DNA from: Pirellulales bacterium
Lineage (GTDB): Bacteria > Planctomycetota > Planctomycetia > Pirellulales > Thermoguttaceae
DNA length: 64,000 nt
Direction of reading: 5' to 3'
NCBI GenBank assembly: GCA_016935315.1
Contig: JAFGRD010000009.1
Coordinates: forward strand, 1 to 64,000
Below are positions 20,894-28,721 of the stretch, piece by piece; position 1 is the stretch's first letter; every line of letters begins with the position of its first letter. A program made the translations under genes and the position numbers. The notes beneath the pieces were generated by a model. The model was not told the DNA's origin. It ran no database searches and worked only from the letters and a program-made list of their open reading frames with translations.

Positions 20894-21802
20894 ATGGCCA
20901 AGTCCATCCTTTCGCGATACCTCAACCCGGAAGTGCTCAGCCGCATTTCCGGCCGGCGGATCGAGCCGCGCGGCCTGGTGATCGGCAACCTGGCGGGGGC
21001 CCACAAGTCGCCGCTGTCGGGGTTCGCCGTGGAGTTCGCCGGCCACCGCGAGTACGTCTGGGGCGACGACCCGAAGCATATCGATTGGCGGGTTTACTTC
21101 ACGCGCGAGCGCTACTTCGTCAAACAGTACGAGATGGAGACCAACCTGGTCTGCCATTTCGTTCTCGACACCAGCGCCTCGATGCGCTACGGCCGGCAGC
21201 AGCAACAGAAGCTCCGCTACGCGTCGCAGATGATCGCGGCGCTGGGCTATGCGATCATCCACCAGAGCGACAAGGTCTCGCTGGCCACCTTCGACGAGAA
21301 GATCCGGGGCGTGGTGCCGCCGAGCAACTCCATGGCCCAAATCCTCCGCATGACCGAGCTGCTGGACCAGTGCGAGCCGGTCCACAAGACGGCGATGTCC
21401 GATTGTCTGACCGAGCTGGCCGGGCGGATGAAGCGCCGCGAGGTGGTGATGATCTTCAGCGACCTCTTCACCGACCTGGACCTGCTGGAAACCGCCTTGC
21501 AGCAGATGCGCTATCAGCGCCACGAAGTGGTTTTGTTTCAGATCATGCACCGCGACGAACTGCATTTCGAGTTCGACCAGATGACCAAGTTCGTCGGTCT
21601 GGAGATGCCCGACGAGCTGCTGGCCCAGCCCGATCAGATCCGCCAGGCCTATCTCCGGGCCGTGCAGCGCCACAACGACGAGCTGGAAACGCTCTGCCAG
21701 CGGAACCGGATCGAGCGCGTGCTGGTCGACACAAGCCTCGACATGGGCACGGTGCTGGTCGACTACCTCAACCAGCGGAGCCGGCTGAATCGCGGGCGGT
21801 AA
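20894..21802 (+). CDS. DUF58 protein with VWA-like fold
   Basis: 302 residues. The DUF58 hallmark is present near residues 54-75 ('GDDPKHIDWRVYFTRERYF'), followed by a VWA metal-site motif DTSAS near 95. Such proteins are partners of MoxR ATPases and are probably cytosolic or membrane-associated through the BatA proteins of the same operon. Its TAA stop (21800-21802) coincides with the first bases of the MITE-like element, so the 3' end of this operon has been touched by that repeat. Confidence 0.9.
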   Translation: MAKSILSRYLNPEVLSRISGRRIEPRGLVIGNLAGAHKSPLSGFAVEFAGHREYVWGDDPKHIDWRVYFTRERYFVKQYEMETNLVCHFVLDTSASMRYGRQQQQKLRYASQMIAALGYAIIHQSDKVSLATFDEKIRGVVPPSNSMAQILRMTELLDQCEPVHKTAMSDCLTELAGRMKRREVVMIFSDLFTDLDLLETALQQMRYQRHEVVLFQIMHRDELHFEFDQMTKFVGLEMPDELLAQPDQIRQAYLRAVQRHNDELETLCQRNRIERVLVDTSLDMGTVLVDYLNQRSRLNRGR

Positions 21803-22028
21803 GGACTCGCAGAAGAACAAGTTGGGCATTCTCATGGTGGGAAAGGCGGCGCAGACGCCTCTCCAGCCATAACGCTCGCCCTGGGTGAGACGTCGTTTCC
21901 CGTGACTGCTGATCGGGAAAGAACCGCGAAACTCAAAGGCACCTTCGGTCAGCGTGTGATGAAAGAGCAAGCCCGCTGCGCGTCCTTGCACTTTCATGTA
22001 TGTCCAACTTGTTGTTCTGCGAGTCCTA
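21800..22028. mobile_element. MITE-like element with ~28-bp terminal inverted repeats
   Basis: Left end from 21802 and right end, read on the minus strand from 22027, are inverted copies: both begin AGGACTCGCAGAA and end in a GG-CAT block, matching at 26 of 28 positions. The ~226-bp element contains no gene. Each end is followed inward by a partly conserved ATG-containing stretch. Related single copies lie at 43138-43197 and 61548-61597. No transposase is present in the window and I cannot define a target-site duplication. Confidence 0.6.
21896..21920 (+). terminator. Weak hairpin inside the MITE-like element
   Basis: TTTCCCG at 21896-21902 pairs with CGGGAAA at 21914-21920 around an 11-nt loop. 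It has no T-run. It may help end the operon on the plus strand, but the evidence is structural only. Confidence 0.25.
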
Positions 22029-22045
22029 CGGACTCGCAGAACAAC
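22011..22045 (-). terminator. Perfect 16-bp hairpin beyond the histidine kinase stop
   Basis: GTTGTTCTGCGAGTCC (22011-22026) and its exact complement (22030-22045) are separated by only 3 nt. The minus-strand histidine kinase gene ends at 22056, so its transcript runs straight into this hairpin. The stem is built from the end of the MITE-like repeat plus an extra inverted copy of that end. Confidence 0.55.
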
Positions 22046-22055
22046 GGGGCCCGGC

Positions 22056-25000
22056 CTATATTCGGGCCGTCTCGCCGCACGACGCGGCGTCGGGCGGGAC
22101 GCGGACCGCGGAGCCTTCGCCGGAGGGAAGCGTGAAACAGAAAGTCGAGCCTTGCCCCGCGCCGGCCGATTCGACCCAGATCCTCCCGCCGTGAACCTCG
22201 ACGATGCGCTTCACCAACGCCAGACCGACTCCGGAACCGCCGGCGCTCGGGTCGAGCTGATCGAACAGCCCGAAGATCTTCTCCTGGTAGCAGGGGTCAA
22301 CGCCCAGGCCGTTGTCGCGCACAAAGCAGACCGTTTGCCCGTCCTCGAGCCGGGCTCCAATCGTGATGCGCGGCTCCGCCTGGTCGCCCATGTATTTGGC
22401 AGCGTTGTCTACCAGGTTCTGGAGCACTTCCGACAGCCGCGCCCGGTCGCCGCAAACGACGGGCAGTTCGGGAGCGATTTCCACGCGGGCTCCCGCTTTG
22501 GCGATCTGCCCGCCGACAAGCTCCACCGCCTCGTGAGCCAAATCGGCCAGCGACACGTCTTCCGGTGGATTGACCAGGCGTCCGATCCGCGACAGTTCCA
22601 GCAACTCGTCGAGCAATCGGGCCATTTTGTCCGCGGCGTTGGACATCCGGGAGAGGTCGTCGTCGATCGCCTGGACGTCGTTTTCCTGCAGGTCTTCTTC
22701 CAACAGCCCCAGGTAGCCTTTGAGCGTGATCAGAGGGGACTTCAAATCATGGGAGACGGTATAGGTGAACCGCTCCAGTTCGGCGTTCTGGGCCTCCAGA
22801 TTGGCGATCAACTCCTCGCGGAGCCGTTCCGCCTGCTTCATCCCCGTGATGTCCTCGAAGGCGACACCCAGACGGTCGCCGGGCATGCGAAATGCGCGGA
22901 TCCGATACGTCCCGACAAGCCTAGAATCGCCGTACTCAAAATCGTCGCTCTGAAAGGGCTTTCCGGTTCGCATCACTTCCAGATAGCTTCCCGTGAGCCC
23001 CAGTGGTCGCGCCTGGGGCCACAGCTCGTCGTACTGCCGGCCGCGACACTCCTGCGCCGTCACGCCCGTTAGCTTCTCCGCCTGGGGATTGGTTTCCAGC
23101 AGCGTCAACCGGTCGGGCCGTTCGTATTGGAAGATGAGCAGGCCGGAGGGAATCGACCGCACAATGTCTGCCGATGCCTCCAGCGATTCACGCAGAGCCT
23201 GTTCGGCTTGTTTCCGCTCGGTAATGTCGGACAAGACCGCGACGCCGGCGACGATCTTCCCCGCTCCGTCGCGGACCGGAGCCGCGTTGGCCAGCACCCA
23301 GCGATCCTGCCCGTCGGCGTGCCGAATGATAACCTCCACGTTCTTGGACGTCTTGCCCCGCAGAATCGCCTGCGACAGGGGGAGGTCCTCCGGGGCATAA
23401 GGAGATCCGTCGGGGTAAAAGACCCGCCAGCTTCTGACGTGCAGTTCGACGGGGATCCCCGTCAGCCGTTGCGATGTCTTGCCGCGGATTCCCAGGGCGG
23501 CCGCATTGGCCACCCGGATGTTCACGTCGGGGGCGTCGGCAATGAGAATTCCGGACGGCGATTGCTCGATGGCCGCCTGGAGCAAGGCCTGGAGCTGCAC
23601 CAATTCCTCCTCGGCGCGGACTCGTTGCAGCTCCGCGGTGGCCCGGGCGGCGAATACCTTCAACAAGGACCGTGCATGCGGGAGCAGATCCGTCGGCAAG
23701 GATCCGTCGTCCAGCACGGCCAGCAGTCCCAGCGGGCACCCCGAGGCGTCGAACAAGGGCATGCCCAGAAAGCTCTCGGCTCCCAGCTTCTTCAGCAACG
23801 GATCTTCCGGAAACCGCGCCCCCACGCCCTCTTCGTACAGGCAGGTTGTTCGCCCGACGGCCTTTTCCCAGACGGTGTCGGTCAGGTCGAACTCGGTATC
23901 CGCTTCCGGGTCGCTTTCCCCGAAGATGCTGAGCGTCTTGAGCTTTCTCGGCGGCTTGCCGCTGACCTCTCCGAAAACGGCGCAGCGGACGTCCAACGCC
24001 GTGGCGAGGTGCTGCACCATCGAGTGGAAGTAGTCTTTCCCGGTTGTGGCCGCGGTCCCCTCCACCATGTGGCGAATCATCCCTTGGATCCGTTTGCGTT
24101 CGGTGATGTCCTGGATCACCGCGATGAAATACTTCGGCTCGCCCGTCGGCTCGCGGATCAGCGAAGCGGTCAAGTTGATCCATACGGCCGACCCATCCGA
24201 TCGCAGGTACCTTTTCTCCATCGAGTAATTGGGAATCTCGCCGGCCAGCAATTGCTGGACGTTTTCCAGGTCCGCTTCCAGGTCGTCCGGATGGGTGATC
24301 TCCTGAAAGGTTCGCGTGAGCAGATCCTCCGTCGGATAGCCGGCGATGTCGCAGAACTTGCGGTTGATTCGGATGAACCGGCCGTCGAGGGCCACGTGCG
24401 CAAGCCCCACCGCCGCCTGTTCGAACGTGCTGCGGAATCGCTGCTCGCTCTCCTGCAATCGTCGGGCCAAGGGATCGGTGACCAGCAGGCTGGTCGCCCC
24501 CAGCAGCACCAGCAGGACCGTCGTGCCGGCGGCCAGACTCGCCGCCTTCACCAGCGGCGCGCGCACCTCCTTCAGATCGCACTTGGCCACCAGCCCCACG
24601 CCCAAGGCGTCGATCGGCTCGTACGCGGCCAAGACGGTTTCGCCGCGATAATCGGGCGCGACGGTCCAGCCTTGGCGCCCGGAAAGCGCTCGACGCATCG
24701 GCTCGGCCCACTCCGCGTCGATCGGAATCGACATCGGCGCGTCGTCACTGGGGAACCGGCGTTCGCACAAGAAGACGATTGAGTCTCCCTCGCGCTGGCC
24801 AATCACGATCTCGCCGGTCTGCCCGAATTCACCGAACTTCTCGTGCCCAGCCACGATTCGCCGCAGCGTCGCCCGGTTGACCTCTTGCGGCGGTCTTCCG
24901 TCTCGGTAAGTCGATTCGGACCCGGCAACGGCTTCGATCAGGCGTGCCTGGCCCCGAACCATCATCTGAAGCCAGTCCACTTTCTCCCGAAACGCCGCGC

Positions 25001-25094
25001 GATACAGGGCCCATGTGGTAATCCATCCGACCAACAACGCCACCACCGTCACGATGATGATCGAGACCGAGAGAATCTTCTGGCGTTCTTGCAT
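22056..25094 (-). CDS. Membrane-bound multi-PAS/GAF sensor histidine kinase
   Basis: 1,012 residues. Order: membrane helix 1 (about 7-28), an extracytoplasmic sensor loop (about 30-180), helix 2 (about 187-207), PAS/PAC (215-330), GAF (345-490), PAS/PAC (498-620), PAS (630-750), HisKA with the H-box 'TVSHDLKSP' (phospho-acceptor His near 782), and HATPase with the N-box NLVDNAAKY, DNGLG and GSGVGLAL. All catalytic motifs are intact, and no receiver domain is attached. The start at 25094 puts helix 1 at the N-terminus; an in-frame extension to 25169 would add an unlikely Pro/Lys-rich tail. No response regulator gene is adjacent, so this is an orphan kinase. Confidence 0.85.
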   Translation of the reverse strand: MQERQKILSVSIIIVTVVALLVGWITTWALYRAAFREKVDWLQMMVRGQARLIEAVAGSESTYRDGRPPQEVNRATLRRIVAGHEKFGEFGQTGEIVIGQREGDSIVFLCERRFPSDDAPMSIPIDAEWAEPMRRALSGRQGWTVAPDYRGETVLAAYEPIDALGVGLVAKCDLKEVRAPLVKAASLAAGTTVLLVLLGATSLLVTDPLARRLQESEQRFRSTFEQAAVGLAHVALDGRFIRINRKFCDIAGYPTEDLLTRTFQEITHPDDLEADLENVQQLLAGEIPNYSMEKRYLRSDGSAVWINLTASLIREPTGEPKYFIAVIQDITERKRIQGMIRHMVEGTAATTGKDYFHSMVQHLATALDVRCAVFGEVSGKPPRKLKTLSIFGESDPEADTEFDLTDTVWEKAVGRTTCLYEEGVGARFPEDPLLKKLGAESFLGMPLFDASGCPLGLLAVLDDGSLPTDLLPHARSLLKVFAARATAELQRVRAEEELVQLQALLQAAIEQSPSGILIADAPDVNIRVANAAALGIRGKTSQRLTGIPVELHVRSWRVFYPDGSPYAPEDLPLSQAILRGKTSKNVEVIIRHADGQDRWVLANAAPVRDGAGKIVAGVAVLSDITERKQAEQALRESLEASADIVRSIPSGLLIFQYERPDRLTLLETNPQAEKLTGVTAQECRGRQYDELWPQARPLGLTGSYLEVMRTGKPFQSDDFEYGDSRLVGTYRIRAFRMPGDRLGVAFEDITGMKQAERLREELIANLEAQNAELERFTYTVSHDLKSPLITLKGYLGLLEEDLQENDVQAIDDDLSRMSNAADKMARLLDELLELSRIGRLVNPPEDVSLADLAHEAVELVGGQIAKAGARVEIAPELPVVCGDRARLSEVLQNLVDNAAKYMGDQAEPRITIGARLEDGQTVCFVRDNGLGVDPCYQEKIFGLFDQLDPSAGGSGVGLALVKRIVEVHGGRIWVESAGAGQGSTFCFTLPSGEGSAVRVPPDAASCGETARI

Positions 25095-25255
25095 GCGTTT
25101 CGTTCTCTGCCTCCACTTCGGCGGGCTTGTCCGGGCGTCCGCTCCCGGTGGTGGCTTCGCACACCCCACCTCATCGAGCGGTCGAGAGACTTGAGTCCCG
25201 AATCAAGTCATCATCTCCGGCGGTCTCCGTCGCTGAAGAATCCCTCAATCTCTTC

Positions 25256-25284
25256 ATTATACGACGCCCGCATAGCGTCGATTC
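25256..25284 (-). promoter_or_regulatory. Candidate promoter of the histidine kinase gene
   Basis: On the minus strand a perfect TATAAT occupies 25261-25256. The region 16-19 nt upstream offers no good TTGACA match, so only the -10 is convincing. It would leave a leader of roughly 155 nt. On the plus strand of the same 371-nt gap (25095-25465) a TAGAAT at 25402-25407 could serve trpD but also lacks a clear -35. Confidence 0.4.
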
Positions 25285-25465
25285 CGAATAGGCCGGATTC
25301 CCCACCTTTACAGCCTGGCGGACTGACGAGATCCGCGTGGGTCGAACAGGCCTGTCGGTGGAACTTGCATTTGTGCGCTACCGCATGCGGTTGCGGGACG
25401 ATAGAATAGACTGCTCGCTGCGCCTTGACCTCGGAGGAAATCGCACCCCCCTGCAAGAACCCACC

Positions 25466-26479
25466 GTGATAGAAGAAGCCCTAAAACTCGTCGAATCGGG
25501 CCGGAGTCTCTCGATGGATCTGATGTCGGAGACGATGGGCCGTATCATGCAGGGGCGCTGTGGCGAGGCCGAAATTGCCCGGCTTCTGGTCGCCCTGCAC
25601 GAAAAGGGTGAAACCGTCTCCGAAGTTGCCGGCGCGGCAGCCGCCATGCGGGAGCGGATGACACCCATCCGCAGTGGTCACACGGGCTTGATCGACACTT
25701 GTGGCACCGGCGGCGATGCCTCGCACACATTCAACATCAGCACCACGGCGGCCCTGGTCACCGCGGCGGCCGGCGTGCCCGTGGCCAAGCACGGCAATCG
25801 CGGCATCACCAGCCGCAGCGGTTCGGCCGACGTGCTGGCCGCCTTGGGCGTGAACATCGAGGCCGACGTGCACCGGGTCGAGGCCTGCCTGGAAGAGCTG
25901 GGAATCTGCTTCTGCTTCGCTCCCTTGCTGCACGGGGCCATGCGCCACGTCGGACCGGTCCGCAAGAGGCTCGGCCACCCGACAATCTTCAACGTCCTCG
26001 GCCCGTTGGTCAATCCGGCCGCGGCGCCGTTCCAGCTGCTGGGCGTGGGCCGGGCCGAGTTGCAGCCGCTGCTGGCCGAGGCGTTGGCCCTGCTGGGAAC
26101 CCGGCGGACACTGGTCGTCCACGGCGCCGACGGCCTGGACGAGGTCTCGCTGGCGGGCATCACGCACGTCATCGAGGCGGCCCGTCGCAAGCTGCGCCAG
26201 TTCGATTGGACGCCGTCCGACTTCGGTCTGCCGGCGGCCGGCCGGGAGACGATGCTGGTCGAGGGGCCCGAGCAGAGCGCGGAGATGATCCGCGAGATTC
26301 TCGCGGGGCAGCCCGGCCCGCCGCGCGACATCGTCGTGGCCAACGCCGCGGCCGCCTTGTGGACCGCCGGTGCCGAGGATTCGTTGCCGGCGTGTGTCCG
26401 GCGAGCGGCGGAAGCCGTCGACAGCGGCGCCGCCCGAGACCTCTTGACCCGGCTGGCGGAGCGATCATGGGCAAAATGA
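25466..26479 (+). CDS. trpD: Anthranilate phosphoribosyltransferase
   Basis: 337 residues, the normal TrpD size. TrpD transfers the phosphoribosyl group of PRPP to anthranilate, the second step of tryptophan synthesis in the cytosol. The glycine-rich PRPP loop CGTGGD is at 79-84, NIST at 90-93 and the KHGNRG anthranilate-binding motif at 108-113. I place the start at GTG 25466 because family homology begins there; an in-frame extension to ATG 25337 would add 43 residues that do not look like protein. It overlaps the downstream MFS gene by 13 nt. trpBA lies about 20 kb away, so trp genes are scattered. Confidence 0.93.
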   Translation: MIEEALKLVESGRSLSMDLMSETMGRIMQGRCGEAEIARLLVALHEKGETVSEVAGAAAAMRERMTPIRSGHTGLIDTCGTGGDASHTFNISTTAALVTAAAGVPVAKHGNRGITSRSGSADVLAALGVNIEADVHRVEACLEELGICFCFAPLLHGAMRHVGPVRKRLGHPTIFNVLGPLVNPAAAPFQLLGVGRAELQPLLAEALALLGTRRTLVVHGADGLDEVSLAGITHVIEAARRKLRQFDWTPSDFGLPAAGRETMLVEGPEQSAEMIREILAGQPGPPRDIVVANAAAALWTAGAEDSLPACVRRAAEAVDSGAARDLLTRLAERSWAK

Positions 26480-27705
26480 GTTCCGCCACGTTGCGGCTGG
26501 TGTTGTTGGTCTCCTGCTGCCACGCCTTGGTCCACGTCTACGAACATTCGCTGGCCAGCGTCGAGCAGTGGATCGTGACCGATTCGGCCTTCGGCATCGC
26601 GCCGGAGCAGCAGAAAGAGGTTTCCGGCGAGTTGGGCAATTGGCTGCGGCTGCCCTTCGGCCTCTGCGCCCTGGCGGCCGGCTGGCTGGCCGATCGTTTC
26701 GGCGCCAAGCGGCTGCTGCTGGCGTACCTGCTCGGGTGTAGCGGCGCGGCGGTGCTGGCCTGGTTTTCGCCGAGCCTGCTGGTCGTCGTTGCCTCGATGT
26801 TCCTGCTGGGCCTGTTCGCCAGTATTTACCACCCGGCCGGCGTCGGCTTGATTACCCATCACACGAATCCCGAGAATCGCCCCATGGCTTTGGGGTACCA
26901 CGGGATTTTCGGGTCGGCGGGGATCGCCATGGGTCCGTTCCTGGCCGGGGCCGTGCTGATGACCGGTGCCAGTTGGCGGCAGTACTACCTGGTGTTGGCC
27001 GTGCCCGGCACGCTGCTGGCGATCTTGCTGCTGATGCGGCTTTCCGGCGACGACCAGCGGTCGCAGCCGGTCGAGCCCACGGACGGCACGCGTCATCCCG
27101 AGGACAACGCCTACTGGTCCTCCTACTTCACGCTGATGACGCTCACCTGCCTGGCGGGATTCGTCTATGCGGCGATTCTCCACTTTCTGCCCCGTTACCT
27201 GATGGAGTCCGGGCTGCACTTCCGGGGGGTCCCCGAGAAAAGCCTCTGCAACTTCTTGGCCGCAGGCGTGTTGCTGCTGGGGGTGGTCGGGCAGTACACG
27301 GCCGGACGGCTGGCCAAGCCGAGCACGCTGGAGCCGCTGATGGCGACCGCGTTCTTCTGTACGGTCCCGTGCGTGTTGTGGATGGGGCTGGCCCAAGGAA
27401 CGGCGCGACTCTGGGCGGCCGCCCTCTTCTCCCCGTTGTTCTTCATGCACCAACCGCTGTTCAACAGCCTGGTGGCCAAGTATGTCCCGCGGCGGCGGCG
27501 CAGCCTGTGTTACGGACTCAGCTTCACGCTCGGCTTCGGCGTCGGCAGCATCGGCCCCAACGTGGCGGGGCGTATCGAGAGTTCCGCACTGCTGCATGCG
27601 ATCCTGGCCGGCGTGCTGGCCGTCAACGGCGTGCTGGCCCTGATCCTCTGGCGCTGGCACGGCCCGCTAACCGAATCGGAAGAAACGGATGAGGCGCTGT
27701 TGTAG
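26467..27705 (+). CDS. MFS transporter
   Basis: 412 residues with about 12 hydrophobic segments in two halves separated by a polar loop near residues 190-210 (GDDQRSQP...RHPEDNAY). The loop after helix 2 carries the MFS motif-A-like 'GWLADRFGAKRLLLAYLLG' near residue 75. Substrate unknown. The ATG at 26467 lies inside the end of trpD (13-nt overlap), which suggests translational coupling; a link with tryptophan or aromatic metabolites is only inference from position. Confidence 0.8.
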   Translation: MGKMSSATLRLVLLVSCCHALVHVYEHSLASVEQWIVTDSAFGIAPEQQKEVSGELGNWLRLPFGLCALAAGWLADRFGAKRLLLAYLLGCSGAAVLAWFSPSLLVVVASMFLLGLFASIYHPAGVGLITHHTNPENRPMALGYHGIFGSAGIAMGPFLAGAVLMTGASWRQYYLVLAVPGTLLAILLLMRLSGDDQRSQPVEPTDGTRHPEDNAYWSSYFTLMTLTCLAGFVYAAILHFLPRYLMESGLHFRGVPEKSLCNFLAAGVLLLGVVGQYTAGRLAKPSTLEPLMATAFFCTVPCVLWMGLAQGTARLWAAALFSPLFFMHQPLFNSLVAKYVPRRRRSLCYGLSFTLGFGVGSIGPNVAGRIESSALLHAILAGVLAVNGVLALILWRWHGPLTESEETDEALL

Positions 27706-27748
27706 AGTAATCTCCCTCGACCATTCTCGACCAGAAAAGGAGTATCTC

Positions 27749-28447
27749 ATGATTCGGCACCTGCTACCGATTGTCGCATGGCTCCTCGTTGCTGCCTCCC
27801 TGGCGGCTGCCGGCGACGAGATCGAGAAGGGCTTCGTCTCGATGTTCAACGGCAAGGACCTCGCCGGTTGGGAGGGGAAACCCGGCGGATGGTGGGTCGA
27901 AGACGGGGCCATCACCAGCCGCAGCACGCCGGAGAAGCCCTGCACGAAGCACCACTACCTGATGTGGCGCGGCGGCAAGCCGGGTGATTTCGAGCTGCGG
28001 CTCTCCTACCGCGTGGTGGGTGGCAACTCCGGTATCCAGTTCCGCAGCCGCGAGCTGCCCGATTGGGACACCAACGGCTATCAGGCCGATCTGGAGGCCG
28101 GCCCGCAATGGTCCGGCGCCCTGTTCGAGCACACCCGCGGCGGCGTGGCCATGCGAGGAACCCGCGTGGTGATCGATCCCGACGGCACAAGACACGTGAC
28201 CACCTTCGCCGAATCGTCGCAGCTGCAAAAGAAGATCAAGCCGGACGACTGGAACCGGTACGTGGTGCTCGCCCGGGGCAACAAGATCACGCTGACGATC
28301 AACGGCGTGCTGATGTCTCAGGTCGTCGACAACGACAAGCAGCACGCCGCCCGCAGCGGTGTGTTGGCACTGCAGATGCACCCGGGGCCGCCGATGACCG
28401 TGCAGTTTCGGGACCTGCAGATCAAGATGCTCGATGAGGGTTCGTAG
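27749..28447 (+). CDS. Exported DUF1080 (3-keto-disaccharide hydrolase-type) protein
   Basis: 232 residues with a signal peptide (1-21, ending AAAGD). The rest is a single concanavalin-like DUF1080 domain: 'FNGKDLAGWEGK' near 33, 'NSGIQFRSRE' near 94, 'GYQADLEAG' near 110 and a C-terminal 'VQFRDLQIK'. Planctomycetes carry many such proteins; some characterised relatives hydrolyse 3-keto-glycosides, but the substrate here is unknown. ATG 27749 has a strong AAGGAG site 7 nt upstream (27737-27742). Confidence 0.88.
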   Translation: MIRHLLPIVAWLLVAASLAAAGDEIEKGFVSMFNGKDLAGWEGKPGGWWVEDGAITSRSTPEKPCTKHHYLMWRGGKPGDFELRLSYRVVGGNSGIQFRSRELPDWDTNGYQADLEAGPQWSGALFEHTRGGVAMRGTRVVIDPDGTRHVTTFAESSQLQKKIKPDDWNRYVVLARGNKITLTINGVLMSQVVDNDKQHAARSGVLALQMHPGPPMTVQFRDLQIKMLDEGS

Positions 28448-28536
28448 CTGAATTCGCATCGCACCGCCCGTCGGTCGAAGCGCGCAACCGTTTACAGAAG
28501 TACAACTTGCGTCATTCGCATCGCCAGAAATCCGCC

Positions 28537-28565
28537 TTGCCATCCCCGGCGGTCTCCGATAGAAT
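28537..28565 (+). promoter_or_regulatory. Promoter candidate for the MMPL transporter gene
   Basis: TTGCCA at 28537-28542, exactly 17 nt, then TAGAAT at 28560-28565. It implies a leader of about 150 nt before the start at 28722. Confidence 0.5.
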
Positions 28566-28721
28566 TCGGGCCTTCGTCGGCCGTGCCTGGACACTACGCC
28601 GACAGGCAACTCTCGGGAGGCGGAGTGGGCCCTGCCCGCCACCACCCGTATTGGCGATCGCAAGGGTGCTCTTGGTGGGCGGTGCCCACCCTACCGTTGA
28701 ATCTCACCTGGGAAGGGCCGC

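Noticed and set aside
21800-22028. Target-site duplication (TA) flanking the MITE-like element
   Set aside because: TA lies near both ends, but exact boundaries cannot be fixed from one full copy, so a duplication cannot be claimed.
25678-27660. Long minus-strand open frame (660 codons) opposite trpD and the MFS gene
   Set aside because: It is the antisense shadow of two clear genes in high-GC DNA; the translation is Gln/Arg/His-rich with no family features.
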